NCBI GenBank assembly: GCA_963576735.1
Contig: OY755178.1
Location: 3,906,001-3,970,000, forward strand
Source: Bedellia somnulentella
Taxonomy: Eukaryota > Arthropoda > Insecta > Lepidoptera > Bedelliidae
Direction: 5' to 3'
Length of the DNA: 64,000 bases
Part shown: positions 8,709-17,382 of the stretch, piece after piece
Numbering within the stretch: position 1 is the stretch's first letter
How the letters are laid out: each line of letters begins with the position of its first letter
Program-made: the position numbers and the translations under genes
Notes under the pieces: model-generated
Told to the model about the DNA's origin: nothing
Database searches by the model: none
Seen by the model: the letters and a program-made list of their open reading frames with translations, nothing else

Positions 8709-11684
8709 ATGGAAGAGCCTCCTGTCGTCCTTAAGTCGTCACCTAATATCAATATTGTAAACAAGGAAGGAGGTTCTTCTGGCAATTTAACTAAAAAGAA
8801 TACTTTACAAGGAGTCTCCCAGTTTAAACTTGTATGTCAAAATACTCAGGGGTTTTCTTGTAAAGAATTAGAAATAGAATTATTTTTGGAAAAATATGAA
8901 ATAGATTGTTTATGTGTTACTGAACACTGGCTTAAGAATTGCGAACTCATATTTGGTTTTGAAAACTATTATTTAGCTAGCAACTACTGCCGCAATTCTA
9001 AAGCCTGTGGTGGCTCCGCTATATTTTTAAAAAATAATATTAAATCAAAAATTCGTAATGATATTGTACAGTTAAGCGTTGAGCAAGTCGTGGAATTATC
9101 CTGCATAGAGTTAAAAAACTATTTCTTAATATGTGTGTATCGACCCCCTTATAACCAAAATTATGATAAATTCGAAAATGTAATGGAAGATGTATTAGGC
9201 AAAGTTTTCAGGAATAAAAAACGTATAATAATATGTGGAGACTTCAATGTGGATCTCCTACAAGACAGTCATCTTAAAACACGATTGATGAGTTTATTCC
9301 AATCGTTCAATTTAGAAAATTTATTCTTGGAACCGACTAGAATCAAAACATGCTTAGATAATGTATTTACTAATGCAGATTTTTCAAGTAAAAGTGTTAT
9401 AAATAAACTAAAGTCTGATCACAGCGGCCTTTTTGTTAGCTTTCCTCTAGAGATACCAGAACCAAAAATTGTTATTAAAAAAAGGCATATTACTGCCAGT
9501 AAAGTAGAAAAATATATAAATATAATAAGCTCTAAGTTGCCCACATGTACAATTAATAAAAACTCAAATACTAGCTATGATATCTTTTATAATGTTCTGA
9601 TAAATGAGTTTAATGAAATTTTTAATGTAAAAAATGTAACTATTACCAGTAAATTTAAGTTTTGTGAGTGGGCAACACCAAGTATTTATAGATCAAGAGA
9701 AAAACTCTTCGATTTATATGATCAAAAAGCTTATAGTAATAATAATGAATTGAGTGAATATGTAAAAAAATACTCAAAAATATTTAATAAAGTATGTAAA
9801 GAGGCTAAAGCCAGATACCTAAGCCGACGTATCCGAACATCCGATAATAAAGTTAAAACAGTGTGGAATATTATCAACACCCAAACAGGCCGAGGTAAAC
9901 CATGTGATCAGGAGTTCTGTGTTCGATCTGATAAAGGTCTGACTACCTCTAATGAGGAAATCGCTTGTATTTTTGAAAAATATTTTACTGACATACCATC
10001 AAAAACAACTGAATATTTAAACACATCGGTTATAAAAGCTCAACACTTGTTACAACAAAATGTTGATAGGTGCGAAACTTTGTTTTGTTTTAAAGATGTC
10101 AGCCCTACAGATATCGAAAAATGTTTTAAATCATTTAAACTAAAAAGTTCTGAAGACATTTGGGGTATGTCAGTGAAAGTTTGCCATAATTTTATTGTAA
10201 CTTTGGCTCCATATTTAGCAGATATATTTAATGAATGTATAAGAAATAAAATCTTTCCAAATCTCATGAAGCATAGTAAAATTGTACCACTTCTTAAATC
10301 CGGAGGAGATAAAATTAGTCCTGATGGTTATAGACCAATATCAATTCTGCCAGTTTTAAGTAAAATATTCGAAAAACTAATGTTCAATCAAATGCTTTTG
10401 CATTTCGCTTCAAACAAATTGTTTCATCCAAAACAATTTGGCTTTACGAAGGGCCGCTCTACCACCGATGCAGGCGTTGCCTTAATGAAACACATTTTTG
10501 ATTCGTGGGAACGCAAAAATGATGCTATTGGTTTGTTTTGCGATCTTACGAAGGCATTTGATTGTGCAGATCATGAAATCCTTTTTATTAAATTAGAACA
10601 TTATGGCATACAAGGTGACGCACTTAAATTAATAAAGTCTTACTTTTCGGATCGGATACAGAAAGTGCAAATCAATAATGCAATATCACCTGGAACTCAT
10701 GTAAAAATGGGTGTTCCGCAGGGTTCTATTTTGGGCCCATTTTTATTTTTAGTTTATATTAATGATTTGCCGTTCATGGTCGAGAAAATGTCCGAGATAG
10801 TGTTATTTGCTGATGATACTTCTTTAGTATTTGACGTTGAAAGAAATAATCAGAATATTGACGAGGTGAATAACACGGTTTCACAGATTCAAACATGGTT
10901 TGCTTCCAATAATCTTGTACTGAATGGTAAAAAAACCAAATGCATTAAATTTGTATTACCTAATGTTAGGTGCGTTGATAACGAAATAATTTTAAATAAT
11001 GAAAAGTTAGTATTTTCGGATAACACAGTTTTCTTAGGGATAACTCTGGACTCCAAGCTCCAATGGGGACCCCACATTAGCTCACTAGCTGGCAGGCTAA
11101 GTAGTGCTGCATATGCCGTTAGGAAAATAAGACATTTGACAGATGTACAGACAGCTCGATTAGTTTATTACAGCTATTTTCATAGTGTAATGTCTTACGG
11201 TATTTTACTCTGGGGCAGAGCAGCTGATGTTGGTTCCATATTTATTCTCCAAAAGAGAGCAATAAGAGCTATATACAATTTGAGATCCCGAGATTCCCTG
11301 AGGGAATTGTTTAAAACAATAAATATAATGACACTGCCATGTCAATATATTTATGAAAATATTATGTATGTAAGAAAGAATCAGGCCTCTTTTGTGAAAA
11401 ATTGTGACAGACATATTCGAAACCTGAGAGACAACAATAAAATATCAGTACCAAAATACAGATTGTCAAAAGTAAATACATCTTTCATGGGGTTATGCGT
11501 AAAAATGTATAATAAAATACCTGAGGACATTTTAAATTTAACAGAAACAAAATTCAAAGCAGCAGCTAAAAGAAATCTTAGTTCGAAAGCCTATTACAAT
11601 ATCAATGATTACATTAATGATGAAGTGGCTTGGTGTCATCAGGGCTCTGTGCAGGATGTTTCCGGGCTAACACCAAAATTGTAA
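8709..11684 (+). CDS. LINE ORF2: AP endonuclease and reverse transcriptase
   Basis: About 990 residues. I place the start at the ATG at 8709; the frame is also open upstream across the ORF1 stop, so translational coupling or reinitiation is plausible. The N-terminal apurinic-type endonuclease shows NTQGF, VTEHWL (catalytic Glu), VYRPPY, CGDFNVDL and SDHSGLF. The RT shows PDGYRPISILPVLSKIFEKL, QFGFTKGRST, CDLTKAFDCADHEIL, GVPQGSILGPFLF and FADD (F at about residue 702 counted from 8703, DD at 704-705), followed by FLGITLDSKLQWGPHI. The C-terminus has no RNase H and no RLE-type CCHC motif. No stop or frameshift is visible, so the element may be recently active. Function: target nicking and target-primed reverse transcription. 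Confidence 0.9.
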   Translation: MEEPPVVLKSSPNINIVNKEGGSSGNLTKKNTLQGVSQFKLVCQNTQGFSCKELEIELFLEKYEIDCLCVTEHWLKNCELIFGFENYYLASNYCRNSKACGGSAIFLKNNIKSKIRNDIVQLSVEQVVELSCIELKNYFLICVYRPPYNQNYDKFENVMEDVLGKVFRNKKRIIICGDFNVDLLQDSHLKTRLMSLFQSFNLENLFLEPTRIKTCLDNVFTNADFSSKSVINKLKSDHSGLFVSFPLEIPEPKIVIKKRHITASKVEKYINIISSKLPTCTINKNSNTSYDIFYNVLINEFNEIFNVKNVTITSKFKFCEWATPSIYRSREKLFDLYDQKAYSNNNELSEYVKKYSKIFNKVCKEAKARYLSRRIRTSDNKVKTVWNIINTQTGRGKPCDQEFCVRSDKGLTTSNEEIACIFEKYFTDIPSKTTEYLNTSVIKAQHLLQQNVDRCETLFCFKDVSPTDIEKCFKSFKLKSSEDIWGMSVKVCHNFIVTLAPYLADIFNECIRNKIFPNLMKHSKIVPLLKSGGDKISPDGYRPISILPVLSKIFEKLMFNQMLLHFASNKLFHPKQFGFTKGRSTTDAGVALMKHIFDSWERKNDAIGLFCDLTKAFDCADHEILFIKLEHYGIQGDALKLIKSYFSDRIQKVQINNAISPGTHVKMGVPQGSILGPFLFLVYINDLPFMVEKMSEIVLFADDTSLVFDVERNNQNIDEVNNTVSQIQTWFASNNLVLNGKKTKCIKFVLPNVRCVDNEIILNNEKLVFSDNTVFLGITLDSKLQWGPHISSLAGRLSSAAYAVRKIRHLTDVQTARLVYYSYFHSVMSYGILLWGRAADVGSIFILQKRAIRAIYNLRSRDSLRELFKTINIMTLPCQYIYENIMYVRKNQASFVKNCDRHIRNLRDNNKISVPKYRLSKVNTSFMGLCVKMYNKIPEDILNLTETKFKAAAKRNLSSKAYYNINDYINDEVAWCHQGSVQDVSGLTPKL

Positions 11685-11857
11685 TGGACGTTAAAAAAAG
11701 ATGTGTGTTGACGAGTTTCTTACGGGTTCTTCTCTCAACAAAACACCTTCCGAATCCGAAGTAAACTTAGTATTAAGTTAAAATTTGACGTTCAAAAAAC
11801 AAAGATTTATCTTTTTATTTTGAAATAAATGATTATTTTTTTTTTTTTTTTTTTTTA
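11685..11857 (+). other. 3' UTR and T run of the CR1/Daphne-like LINE
   Basis: Short non-coding tail after ORF2, ending in about 23 T. Immediately beyond it the Jockey ORF2 resumes on the opposite strand. Confidence 0.6.
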
Positions 11858-12607
11858 CTGGAGGGATTCGGTTTGAATACAGTAGCGAGATAGGCTGCAA
11901 AGACTTCAGCCTTTTCAGAGTCTGTTCTCGCCCAGGAAGATTCAGATCGCAGTGGTGGAAAAGATACTTGAGGTTTGCCAGAGATGTTTGTGGCCTTCCA
12001 AAGAGAAAGTTCACCTTTATTTTGAGGAGATAAGTTTGAGAGAAACTTCTTCATTTCCTCTTGAGCCGAGTTTTCAAGGAGGATCTTTAGCTGTTTGGCT
12101 GCTTTATTATAGGCAGATTTGTCTTTTGGGTGACGTGATGTTTGCCATACTCTTCGTAATCGTCGTTTTTCCAGTATACTGCTCTTAATGTTGGGTGGCT
12201 GCGGAATAGACCCGACTTTGTGAAGAAGCGCAGGAGTGTTTTTCCAAGCTGCAACCTGGATGAGGTTGGTCACGTGCATAAATGCATTCTCAATGTCATT
12301 AGGCTGTGCTAAAGGAATTTTCAAGTTCAGATTGACGTCTACGTAGTCCCGGAAGCCCTCCCAATCGGTTTTTCTATTGTAAAGCGACTCGTACCGTGGA
12401 GCTGAGGGTTAGTATAACTGCGGTATGGTCAGAAGATCCGTCCAAATTTGATTCAACCTTGGTGTAGAGCTGGCTAATACCTTTTGTTAGGAAGAAGTCT
12501 AGCGAATCTGGAAGGTTGGCCAGTAGGTAGGCTCACCGGATGAAATTGGCAAAATTTGCTTTTTATCCAGGGATTTCTTTAGTTCACGGCCTCTAGCCAG
12601 TTTAGCA
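11858..12607 (-). pseudogene. Jockey-like ORF2, upstream half (endonuclease end and linker)
   Basis: Minus-strand continuation of the Jockey element. The open part (12324 to 11860) encodes a linker containing WKNTPALLHKVG, RRLRRVWQTSRHPKDK and VFKPNPSS, typical of the segment between endonuclease and RT in Jockey ORF2. Upstream, to about 12607, the end of the endonuclease domain is recognisable across frameshifts (DSLDFFLTKGI, then NLDGSSDHTAVILTLS with the conserved SDH). The copy is 5'-truncated near 12607. At 11857 coding stops abruptly at the T run of the inserted LINE, and the downstream RT half lies at 5073-6536. Confidence 0.8.
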
Positions 12608-12689
12608 GCATAACAATATTATTTTCAGAAGCAAATACCAATATAAGTTCAGAAAATATGTAAAACGCGGTACATTTGCCTATAAAATT

Positions 12690-12895
12690 TCAAGGTTCCC
12701 CTCGATTTCTCCAGGATCCCATCATCAGACCCTGATATCCTCATCATGGTAACAATCCGGGAGTATCTTCTTTCGAACAAAAAATAATAATCAAAATCGG
12801 TTCACAAATGGCGAAGTAATCGGCGAACAAACATAAAAAAAAAATATACGGTCTCATTGAGAACACTCCTTTTTTTGAAGTCGGTTAAAAAGTAG
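12690..12895. repeat. Lepidopteran-type dispersed repeat fragment
   Basis: Contains CCCTCGATTTCTCCAGGATC, CATCATCAGACCCTGA, CGGTTCACAAATGGCGAAG and a GAAGTCGGTT end. In my recollection such sequences are scattered widely in moth and butterfly genomes. A second piece is at 4690-4735. No coding. Confidence 0.6.
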
Positions 12896-12929
12896 TTTAT
12901 CAGTCTTAATATAATTTATTTTCTCCATT

Positions 12930-13015
12930 GTAACGTGGGTACTCTGAACATCAAATGAAAATGTCACGTGATGTTCAGAAGTATAAGTACATCTGCCAAC
13001 CCCTTCGTGAACGTA
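12930..13015 (+). mobile_element. SINE-1 3' fragment
   Basis: Matches the SINE-1 3' part (AACGTGGGTACTCTGAACAT, then CACGTGATGTTCAGAAGTAT) and ends at the shared 3' tail, with a deletion of the GGGG side of the hairpin. Confidence 0.7.
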
Positions 13016-13071
13016 GAGTATTTTGAGTATTTGAATATTACATATACCACCATAAACGTGTTTATGTAAAA

Positions 13072-13240
13072 TGTTGCCAAGACGAGCGCATATGACTCGC
13101 ACTGTCCAAAAGTTATCAGATCTCATGTAGAGCCAAGCTTCTAACACTACGCGCCCTAACTCTAAACCGTAGTCAAAATATGTGGCTTGGCCATTTCGCT
13201 ACATTCACATCGGCGGCGTACGGTGAAAAAATTATTCACT
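13072..13240. repeat. Palindromic repeat family P, single arm
   Basis: Same sequence as 23101-23285 and, in part, 42776-42905. It contains GTTGCCAAGACGAGCGCATA and CTACATGAGATCTGATAAC in reverse. Elsewhere it forms inverted pairs. Non-coding despite short open frames. Confidence 0.7.
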
Positions 13241-13244
13241 TTTG

Positions 13245-13364
13245 TTTAAATCTTTTTGTTCATGAAAACCTCATGTGGGGATTATAACTTTTCTTTCCTT
13301 CATTTATTCTTTATTTATTAGTAATAATCCCCACATGAGGTTTTCATGAACAAAAAGATTTAAA
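13245..13364. repeat. 120-bp hairpin of SINE-2 tail ends
   Basis: TTTAAATCTTTTTGTTCATG at the left is the reverse complement of CATGAACAAAAAGATTTAAA at the right, and each arm continues to the CCCCACATGAGG motif. The arms are about 40 bp with a pyrimidine-rich spacer. It is related to the ends of the SINE-2 insertions at 54116-54526 and 56205-56324. Confidence 0.75.
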
Positions 13365-13895
13365 TTATGTGATAAGTAAGTAAGTAAGTAAGTAAGTTTG
13401 GATGCTTATCTGAATAAAATGGAAATTAGTGTTTTTTTTTTCATTTATCATTATATATTTCATTTATTATATAAATCGACTGTTGAAAATACATTTCGTC
13501 CGTTTTTTTTTGTAAAATCCCAAACAGGGTAGCCAGAGTTTCATACGATGTATTCTTAGGACATTTTTTCATTTCGTTGGGAAAAGAAGTAATAATAAAG
13601 GATTAATTGTGATGGTGGTGGCAAATCTTTTAACCTTAGTCTGAACTGAAATATTAGAAACCTAAAATAATGAAGTGAAACATGACTCTTTTTAAAAAGA
13701 TTACTAATTGTCTCAATTTAATTTTCTATACTGTTTTGATATTTCAAGCAAGGTTTCAGTACAGTTTATCAACAAAAACTTAGACTTTACATACAAAACC
13801 ACTTTGCAGGACATTGAACGTTCACTAATTTATTTTATTATGACATGCTAGCTCTACAAGGCCTAACTTCACAATCTCTACACTAACTTACTTAC

Positions 13896-14594
13896 TTACT
13901 TATACTCACGCCCATTATTCCTATTGGGGTAGGCAGAGATTATCGATCGCCACTTAGTACGATCTTGACAAACCTCTCTTGCTTCCCTTACATTCATTAT
14001 CCTTCTCATACATGCTCTTTTATTCTTCTCACTTCGGACCCCCACCTTTATAAGAACGTTTTCTATCTGGTCAAGAAACGTTTTACGAGGCCGTCCTCTA
14101 CTAACATTCCCATCCACATTGGCTCTATATATCTCTTTCGCTACTTTATTTTCATCCATCCTCTCTATGTGCCCAAACCATCTCAACATTCCTTTTTCTA
14201 TCTTGCATACTACGACATCTTTCAAACCTACTCGTTCACGAATCACAGTATTTCTCACTCTATCACACAGCCTTACATTACATATACTTCTGAGGGATCT
14301 CATTTCCACTGCATTAACTCTACTTTCATGCTTCTTCTGCCATGCCCAACATTCACTACCATACATCAGCGTGGGAACCAGAACAGCATTATGCACAGCC
14401 CATTCAGCCTTTTCTGACAACGACTGGCTCAACATCAGACTGTTTATGGCTCCATTCACCGAGTTTCCCTTTTTAACTCTCCTTTCAATATCTTCCTCAC
14501 ATTTTCCATCCCTAGTAAACAAACTCCCCAGATATACAAATTCTTTCACTTGTTCCACTTTTTTACCATTTATAACAATGTCACATTCTGTCAT
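13896..14594 (-). CDS. RTE-like LINE ORF2, C-terminal part (left arm)
   Basis: 232 residues forming the C-terminal region after the RT domain of an RTE-like non-LTR element: VKEFVYLGSLFTRDG, GSECWAWQKKHES, NTVIRERVGL, MLRWFGHIERMDENK, GNVSRGRPRKTFLDQIENVL and CQDRTKWRSIISAYPN. There is no YADD here because the upstream RT section is missing: the frame begins just downstream of the palindromic insert. An RT fragment of the same strand lies at 14818-14892. The element ends in a TAAG-repeat tail (13885-13905 in reverse). It is almost identical to 15938-16633 on the opposite strand. Partial and not functional as it stands. Confidence 0.8.
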   Translation of the reverse strand: MTECDIVINGKKVEQVKEFVYLGSLFTRDGKCEEDIERRVKKGNSVNGAINSLMLSQSLSEKAEWAVHNAVLVPTLMYGSECWAWQKKHESRVNAVEMRSLRSICNVRLCDRVRNTVIRERVGLKDVVVCKIEKGMLRWFGHIERMDENKVAKEIYRANVDGNVSRGRPRKTFLDQIENVLIKVGVRSEKNKRACMRRIMNVREAREVCQDRTKWRSIISAYPNRNNGREYK

Positions 14595-14892
14595 TTACTC
14601 AACACGAGTCATTGACGAGCAGTTAGTAGACAGTTCGGCAGCTGACCACCGAGTGGGCACTCGGTGGTCAGCTTGCGGGTGTGTGTGTGGTGCATTGTCT
14701 GCTTTTCGATTTCTTGTAAGTGGAAGGGCGGGCGGTGCACAGTGCATGTTGCATGAAGACTGCAGGTATTATTTAGCGGAATTAAGCGAAGAAATTTATT
14801 AATATTAGTACCCCTAGAGATCTCAAACCAGTCCGTGTCTTCTCCGTTTACTCTCACACATGCATTGGAATCCTCATAGAGTGACTCCAATG

Positions 14893-15092
14893 NNNNNNNN
14901 NNNNNNNNNNNNNNNNNNNNNNNNNNNNNNNNNNNNNNNNNNNNNNNNNNNNNNNNNNNNNNNNNNNNNNNNNNNNNNNNNNNNNNNNNNNNNNNNNNNN
15001 NNNNNNNNNNNNNNNNNNNNNNNNNNNNNNNNNNNNNNNNNNNNNNNNNNNNNNNNNNNNNNNNNNNNNNNNNNNNNNNNNNNNNNNNNNNN
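14893..15092. other. Assembly gap of exactly 200 N
   Basis: Two hundred N bases, a fixed-size scaffold gap at the centre of the inverted repeat. Reading frames drawn through it are meaningless. Confidence 0.99.
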
Positions 15093-15093
15093 T

Positions 15094-15225
15094 TTGTGGA
15101 AGGTGTTGTCTAAGTTCGGTTTGGGGAGCCAACTTATACGTGCATTGGAGTCACTCTATGAGGATTCCAATGCATGTGTGAGAGTAAACGGAGAAGACAC
15201 GGACTGGTTTGAGATCTCTAGGGGT
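15094..15225 (+). pseudogene. RTE-like reverse transcriptase fragment upstream of the insert
   Basis: Encodes LWKVLSKFG, then LESLYEDSNACVRVNG and DWFEISRG, a middle part of the RT domain. The frame is cut after ISRG by a 430-bp insertion and resumes at 15668 with VRQGCVASPWLFN, so the two pieces were originally one RT. Confidence 0.85.
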
Positions 15226-15655
15226 ACTAATATTAATAAATTTCTTCGCTTAATTCCGCTAAATAATACCTGCAGTCTTCATGCAACATGCACTGTGCAC
15301 CGCCCGCCCTTCCACTTACAAGAAATCGAAAAGCAGACAATGCACCACACACACACCCGCAAGCGAAAACCACAGGCAACCACAAACATGCGACGCGTTA
15401 CTCAACACGAGTCATTGACGAGCAGTTAGTAGACAGTTCGGCAGCTGACCACCGAGTGGGCACTCGGTGGTCAGCTTGCGGGTGTGTGTGTGGTGCATTG
15501 TCTGCTTTTCGATTTCTTGTAAGTGGAAGGGCGGGCGGTGCACAGTGCATGTTGCATGAAGACTGCAGGTATTATTTAGCGGAATTAAGCGAAGAAATTT
15601 ATTAATATTAGTATTGCTATGGATTTCCGCAAAGTAACGCCTGATTCAATCCAAT
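15226..15655. mobile_element. 430-bp palindromic insertion with 12-bp target duplication
   Basis: Flanked by ATCTCTAGGGGT at 15214-15225 and 15656-15667. Most of it is a palindrome: the left arm starts ACTAATATTAATAAATTTC (15226) and the right arm ends with its reverse complement at 15612, with arms of about 138 bp. The interior holds a perfect small hairpin (GCTGACCACCGAGT, GGGC, ACTCGGTGGTCAGC). A 43-bp single-copy tail (15613-15655) lies inside the right duplicate, so it is not a simple MITE. A 12-bp duplication points to a retrotransposition-type or composite event. Half of the same palindrome is at 14594-14813. Confidence 0.7.
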
Positions 15656-15667
15656 ATCTCTAGGGGT

Positions 15668-16633
15668 GTTCGACAGGGTTGTGTGGCTTCTCCGTGGCTC
15701 TTCAATTTGTTCATGGACGACTGTTTGAAAGAACTGCGCGAAAGTGATTATGGACTGAAAATGAGAGGGGTCATCATTAAATGCCTCTTATACGCTGACG
15801 ATCAAGTGTTACTTGCATCAACGGTAAATGAGTTGCAGGAGATGGTGAACATTGCGTGTAAGTCTTTCGAAAGAAAAGGAATGAGAGTGAATGTGGACAA
15901 AACCAAAACAATGGTTTTTGAAAGAGAGGAAAGTATGACAGAATGTGACATTGTTATAAATGGTAAAAAAGTGGAACAAGTGAAAGAATTTGTATATCTG
16001 GGGAGTTTGTTTACTAGGGATGGAAAATGTGAGGAAGATATTGAAAGGAGAGTTAAAAAGGGAAACGCGGTGAATGGAGCCATAAACAGTCTGATGTTGA
16101 GCCAGTCGTTGTCAGAAAAGGCTCGAATGGCTGTGCATAATGCTGTTCTGGTTCCCACGCTGATGTATGGTAGTGAATGTTGGGCATGGCAGAAGAAGCA
16201 TGAAAGTAGAGTTAATGCAGTGGAAATGAGATCCCTCAGAAGTATATGTAATGTAAGGCTGTGTGATAGAGTGAGAAATACTGTGATTCGTGAACGAGTA
16301 GGTTTGAAAGATGACGTAGTATGCAAGATAGAAAAAGGAATGTTGAGATGGTTTGGGCACATAGAGAGGATGGATGAAAATAAAGTAGCGAAAGAGATAT
16401 ATAGAGCCAATGTGGATGGGAATGTTAGTAGAGGACGGCCTCGTAAAACGTTTCTTGACCAGATAGAAAACGTTCTTATAAAGGTGGGGGTCCGAAGTGA
16501 GAAGAATAAAAGAGCATGTATGAGAAGGATAATGAATGTAAGGGAAGCAAGAGAGGTTTGTCAAGATCGTACTAAGTGGCGATCGATAATCTCTGCCTAC
16601 CCCAATAGGAATAATGGGCGTGAGTATAAGTAA
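15668..16633 (+). CDS. RTE-like LINE ORF2, RT C-terminal half (right arm)
   Basis: About 320 residues starting in frame at VRQGCVASPWLFNLFMDDC and containing YADDQVLL with the catalytic aspartates near residue 40, then YLGSLF, GSECWAWQKK, MLRWFGHIERM, RGRPRKTFLDQ and a terminal IISAYPNRN. These are motifs of RTE-group LINE ORF2. Reverse transcriptase for target-primed integration. No ATG belongs to this piece: the original protein continued from 15094-15225 before the 430-bp insertion. The coding end leads directly into the 3' tail GGCGTGAGTATAAGTAAGTA, which is shared with SINE families in this window. Confidence 0.85.
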   Translation, partial: VRQGCVASPWLFNLFMDDCLKELRESDYGLKMRGVIIKCLLYADDQVLLASTVNELQEMVNIACKSFERKGMRVNVDKTKTMVFEREESMTECDIVINGKKVEQVKEFVYLGSLFTRDGKCEEDIERRVKKGNAVNGAINSLMLSQSLSEKARMAVHNAVLVPTLMYGSECWAWQKKHESRVNAVEMRSLRSICNVRLCDRVRNTVIRERVGLKDDVVCKIEKGMLRWFGHIERMDENKVAKEIYRANVDGNVSRGRPRKTFLDQIENVLIKVGVRSEKNKRACMRRIMNVREAREVCQDRTKWRSIISAYPNRNNGREYK

Positions 16634-16645
16634 GTAAGTAAGTTA
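16626..16645 (+). repeat. TAAG-repeat 3' tail of the RTE-like LINE
   Basis: Short TAAG microsatellite immediately after the coding end, typical of LINEs that end in a simple repeat and not in poly(A). B-module sequence follows. Confidence 0.8.
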
Positions 16646-17144
16646 GTGTAGAGATTGTGAAGTTAGGCCTTGTAGAGCTAGCATGTCATAATAAAATAAA
16701 TTAGTGAACGTTCAATGTCCTGCAAAGTGGTTTTGTATGTAAAGTCTAAGTTTTTGTTGATAAACTGTACTGAAACCTTGCTTGAAATATCAAAACAGTA
16801 TAGAAAATTAAATTGAGACAATTAGTAATCTTTTTAAAAAGAGTCATGTTTCACTTCATTATTTTAGGTTTCTAATATTTCAGTTCAGACTAAGGTTAAA
16901 AGATTTGCCACCACCATCACAATTAATCCTTTATTATTACTTCTTTTCCCAACGAAATGAAAAAATGTCCTAAGAATACATCGTATGAAACTCTGGCTAC
17001 CCTGTTTGGGATTTTACAAAAAAAAACGGACGAAATGTATTTTCAACAGTCGATTTATATAATAAATGAAATATATAATGATAAATGAAAAAAAAAACAC
17101 TAATTTCCATTTTATTCAGATAAGCATCCAAACTTACTTACTTA

Positions 17145-17382
17145 CACTCACGGCTGTAAATCCCTAAAAGGGGTAGCCAGAGCTAAGGAATTAGAAATTC
17201 CTCAGCCGCTGTTGGCAATGTGAGTGGGGAAAAGATGGTAAAAATAAAGGTTATCGGTGATGGGTCTCCAACCACATCGCCCAAAAATCGCTTAAAAGCC
17301 ACAATACCGTTAGTCGCCCCTTACATACACCCACCGGCAGAAATGGGGTAGTGTTATTCTAAGCCGACACTTCACAGTATCC
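17145..17382 (-). mobile_element. SINE-3 copy
   Basis: About 240 bp of a family with at least seven copies here. Read on its own strand it ends in the shared tail CTACCCCTTTTAGGGATTTA, then GCCGTGAGTGTAAGTAAG. The opposite end carries GTGTCGGCTTAGAATA. No ORF. Confidence 0.8.

Larger units (their letters stand above)
6540..11857 (+). mobile_element. CR1/Daphne-like LINE, complete, inserted in the Jockey LINE
   Basis: A two-ORF non-LTR retrotransposon of about 5.3 kb with a long 5' UTR, ORF1 (7360-8700), ORF2 (8709-11684) and a short 3' UTR. It lies between the two halves of a Jockey ORF2 on the opposite strand. Both ORFs are intact. Its downstream end carries a T run (11835-11857) where a plus-strand LINE would normally carry A or a short repeat, which is unusual. 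The clade call rests on the esterase-like ORF1 and the ORF2 motifs, and is an inference. Confidence 0.75.
13376..17147. repeat. Large inverted repeat flanking a sequence gap
   Basis: The left arm (13376-14892) is the reverse complement of parts of the right arm (15130-17147). Both include an RTE-like LINE end, the palindromic insert, TAAG-repeat tails and B-module sequence. The right arm is longer by the RT section 15621-15937. The two copies differ at a few residues (for example SEKAEWAV against SEKARMAV), so they are not trivial duplicates of the same reads. The centre is a 200-N gap. Confidence 0.85.

Noticed and set aside
14860..15429. Frames running through the N gap
   Set aside because: Artefacts of translating unknown bases.
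15802..16410. 202-codon minus-strand frame and its mirror at 14119-14802
   Set aside because: Antisense shadows of the RTE-like reverse transcriptase.
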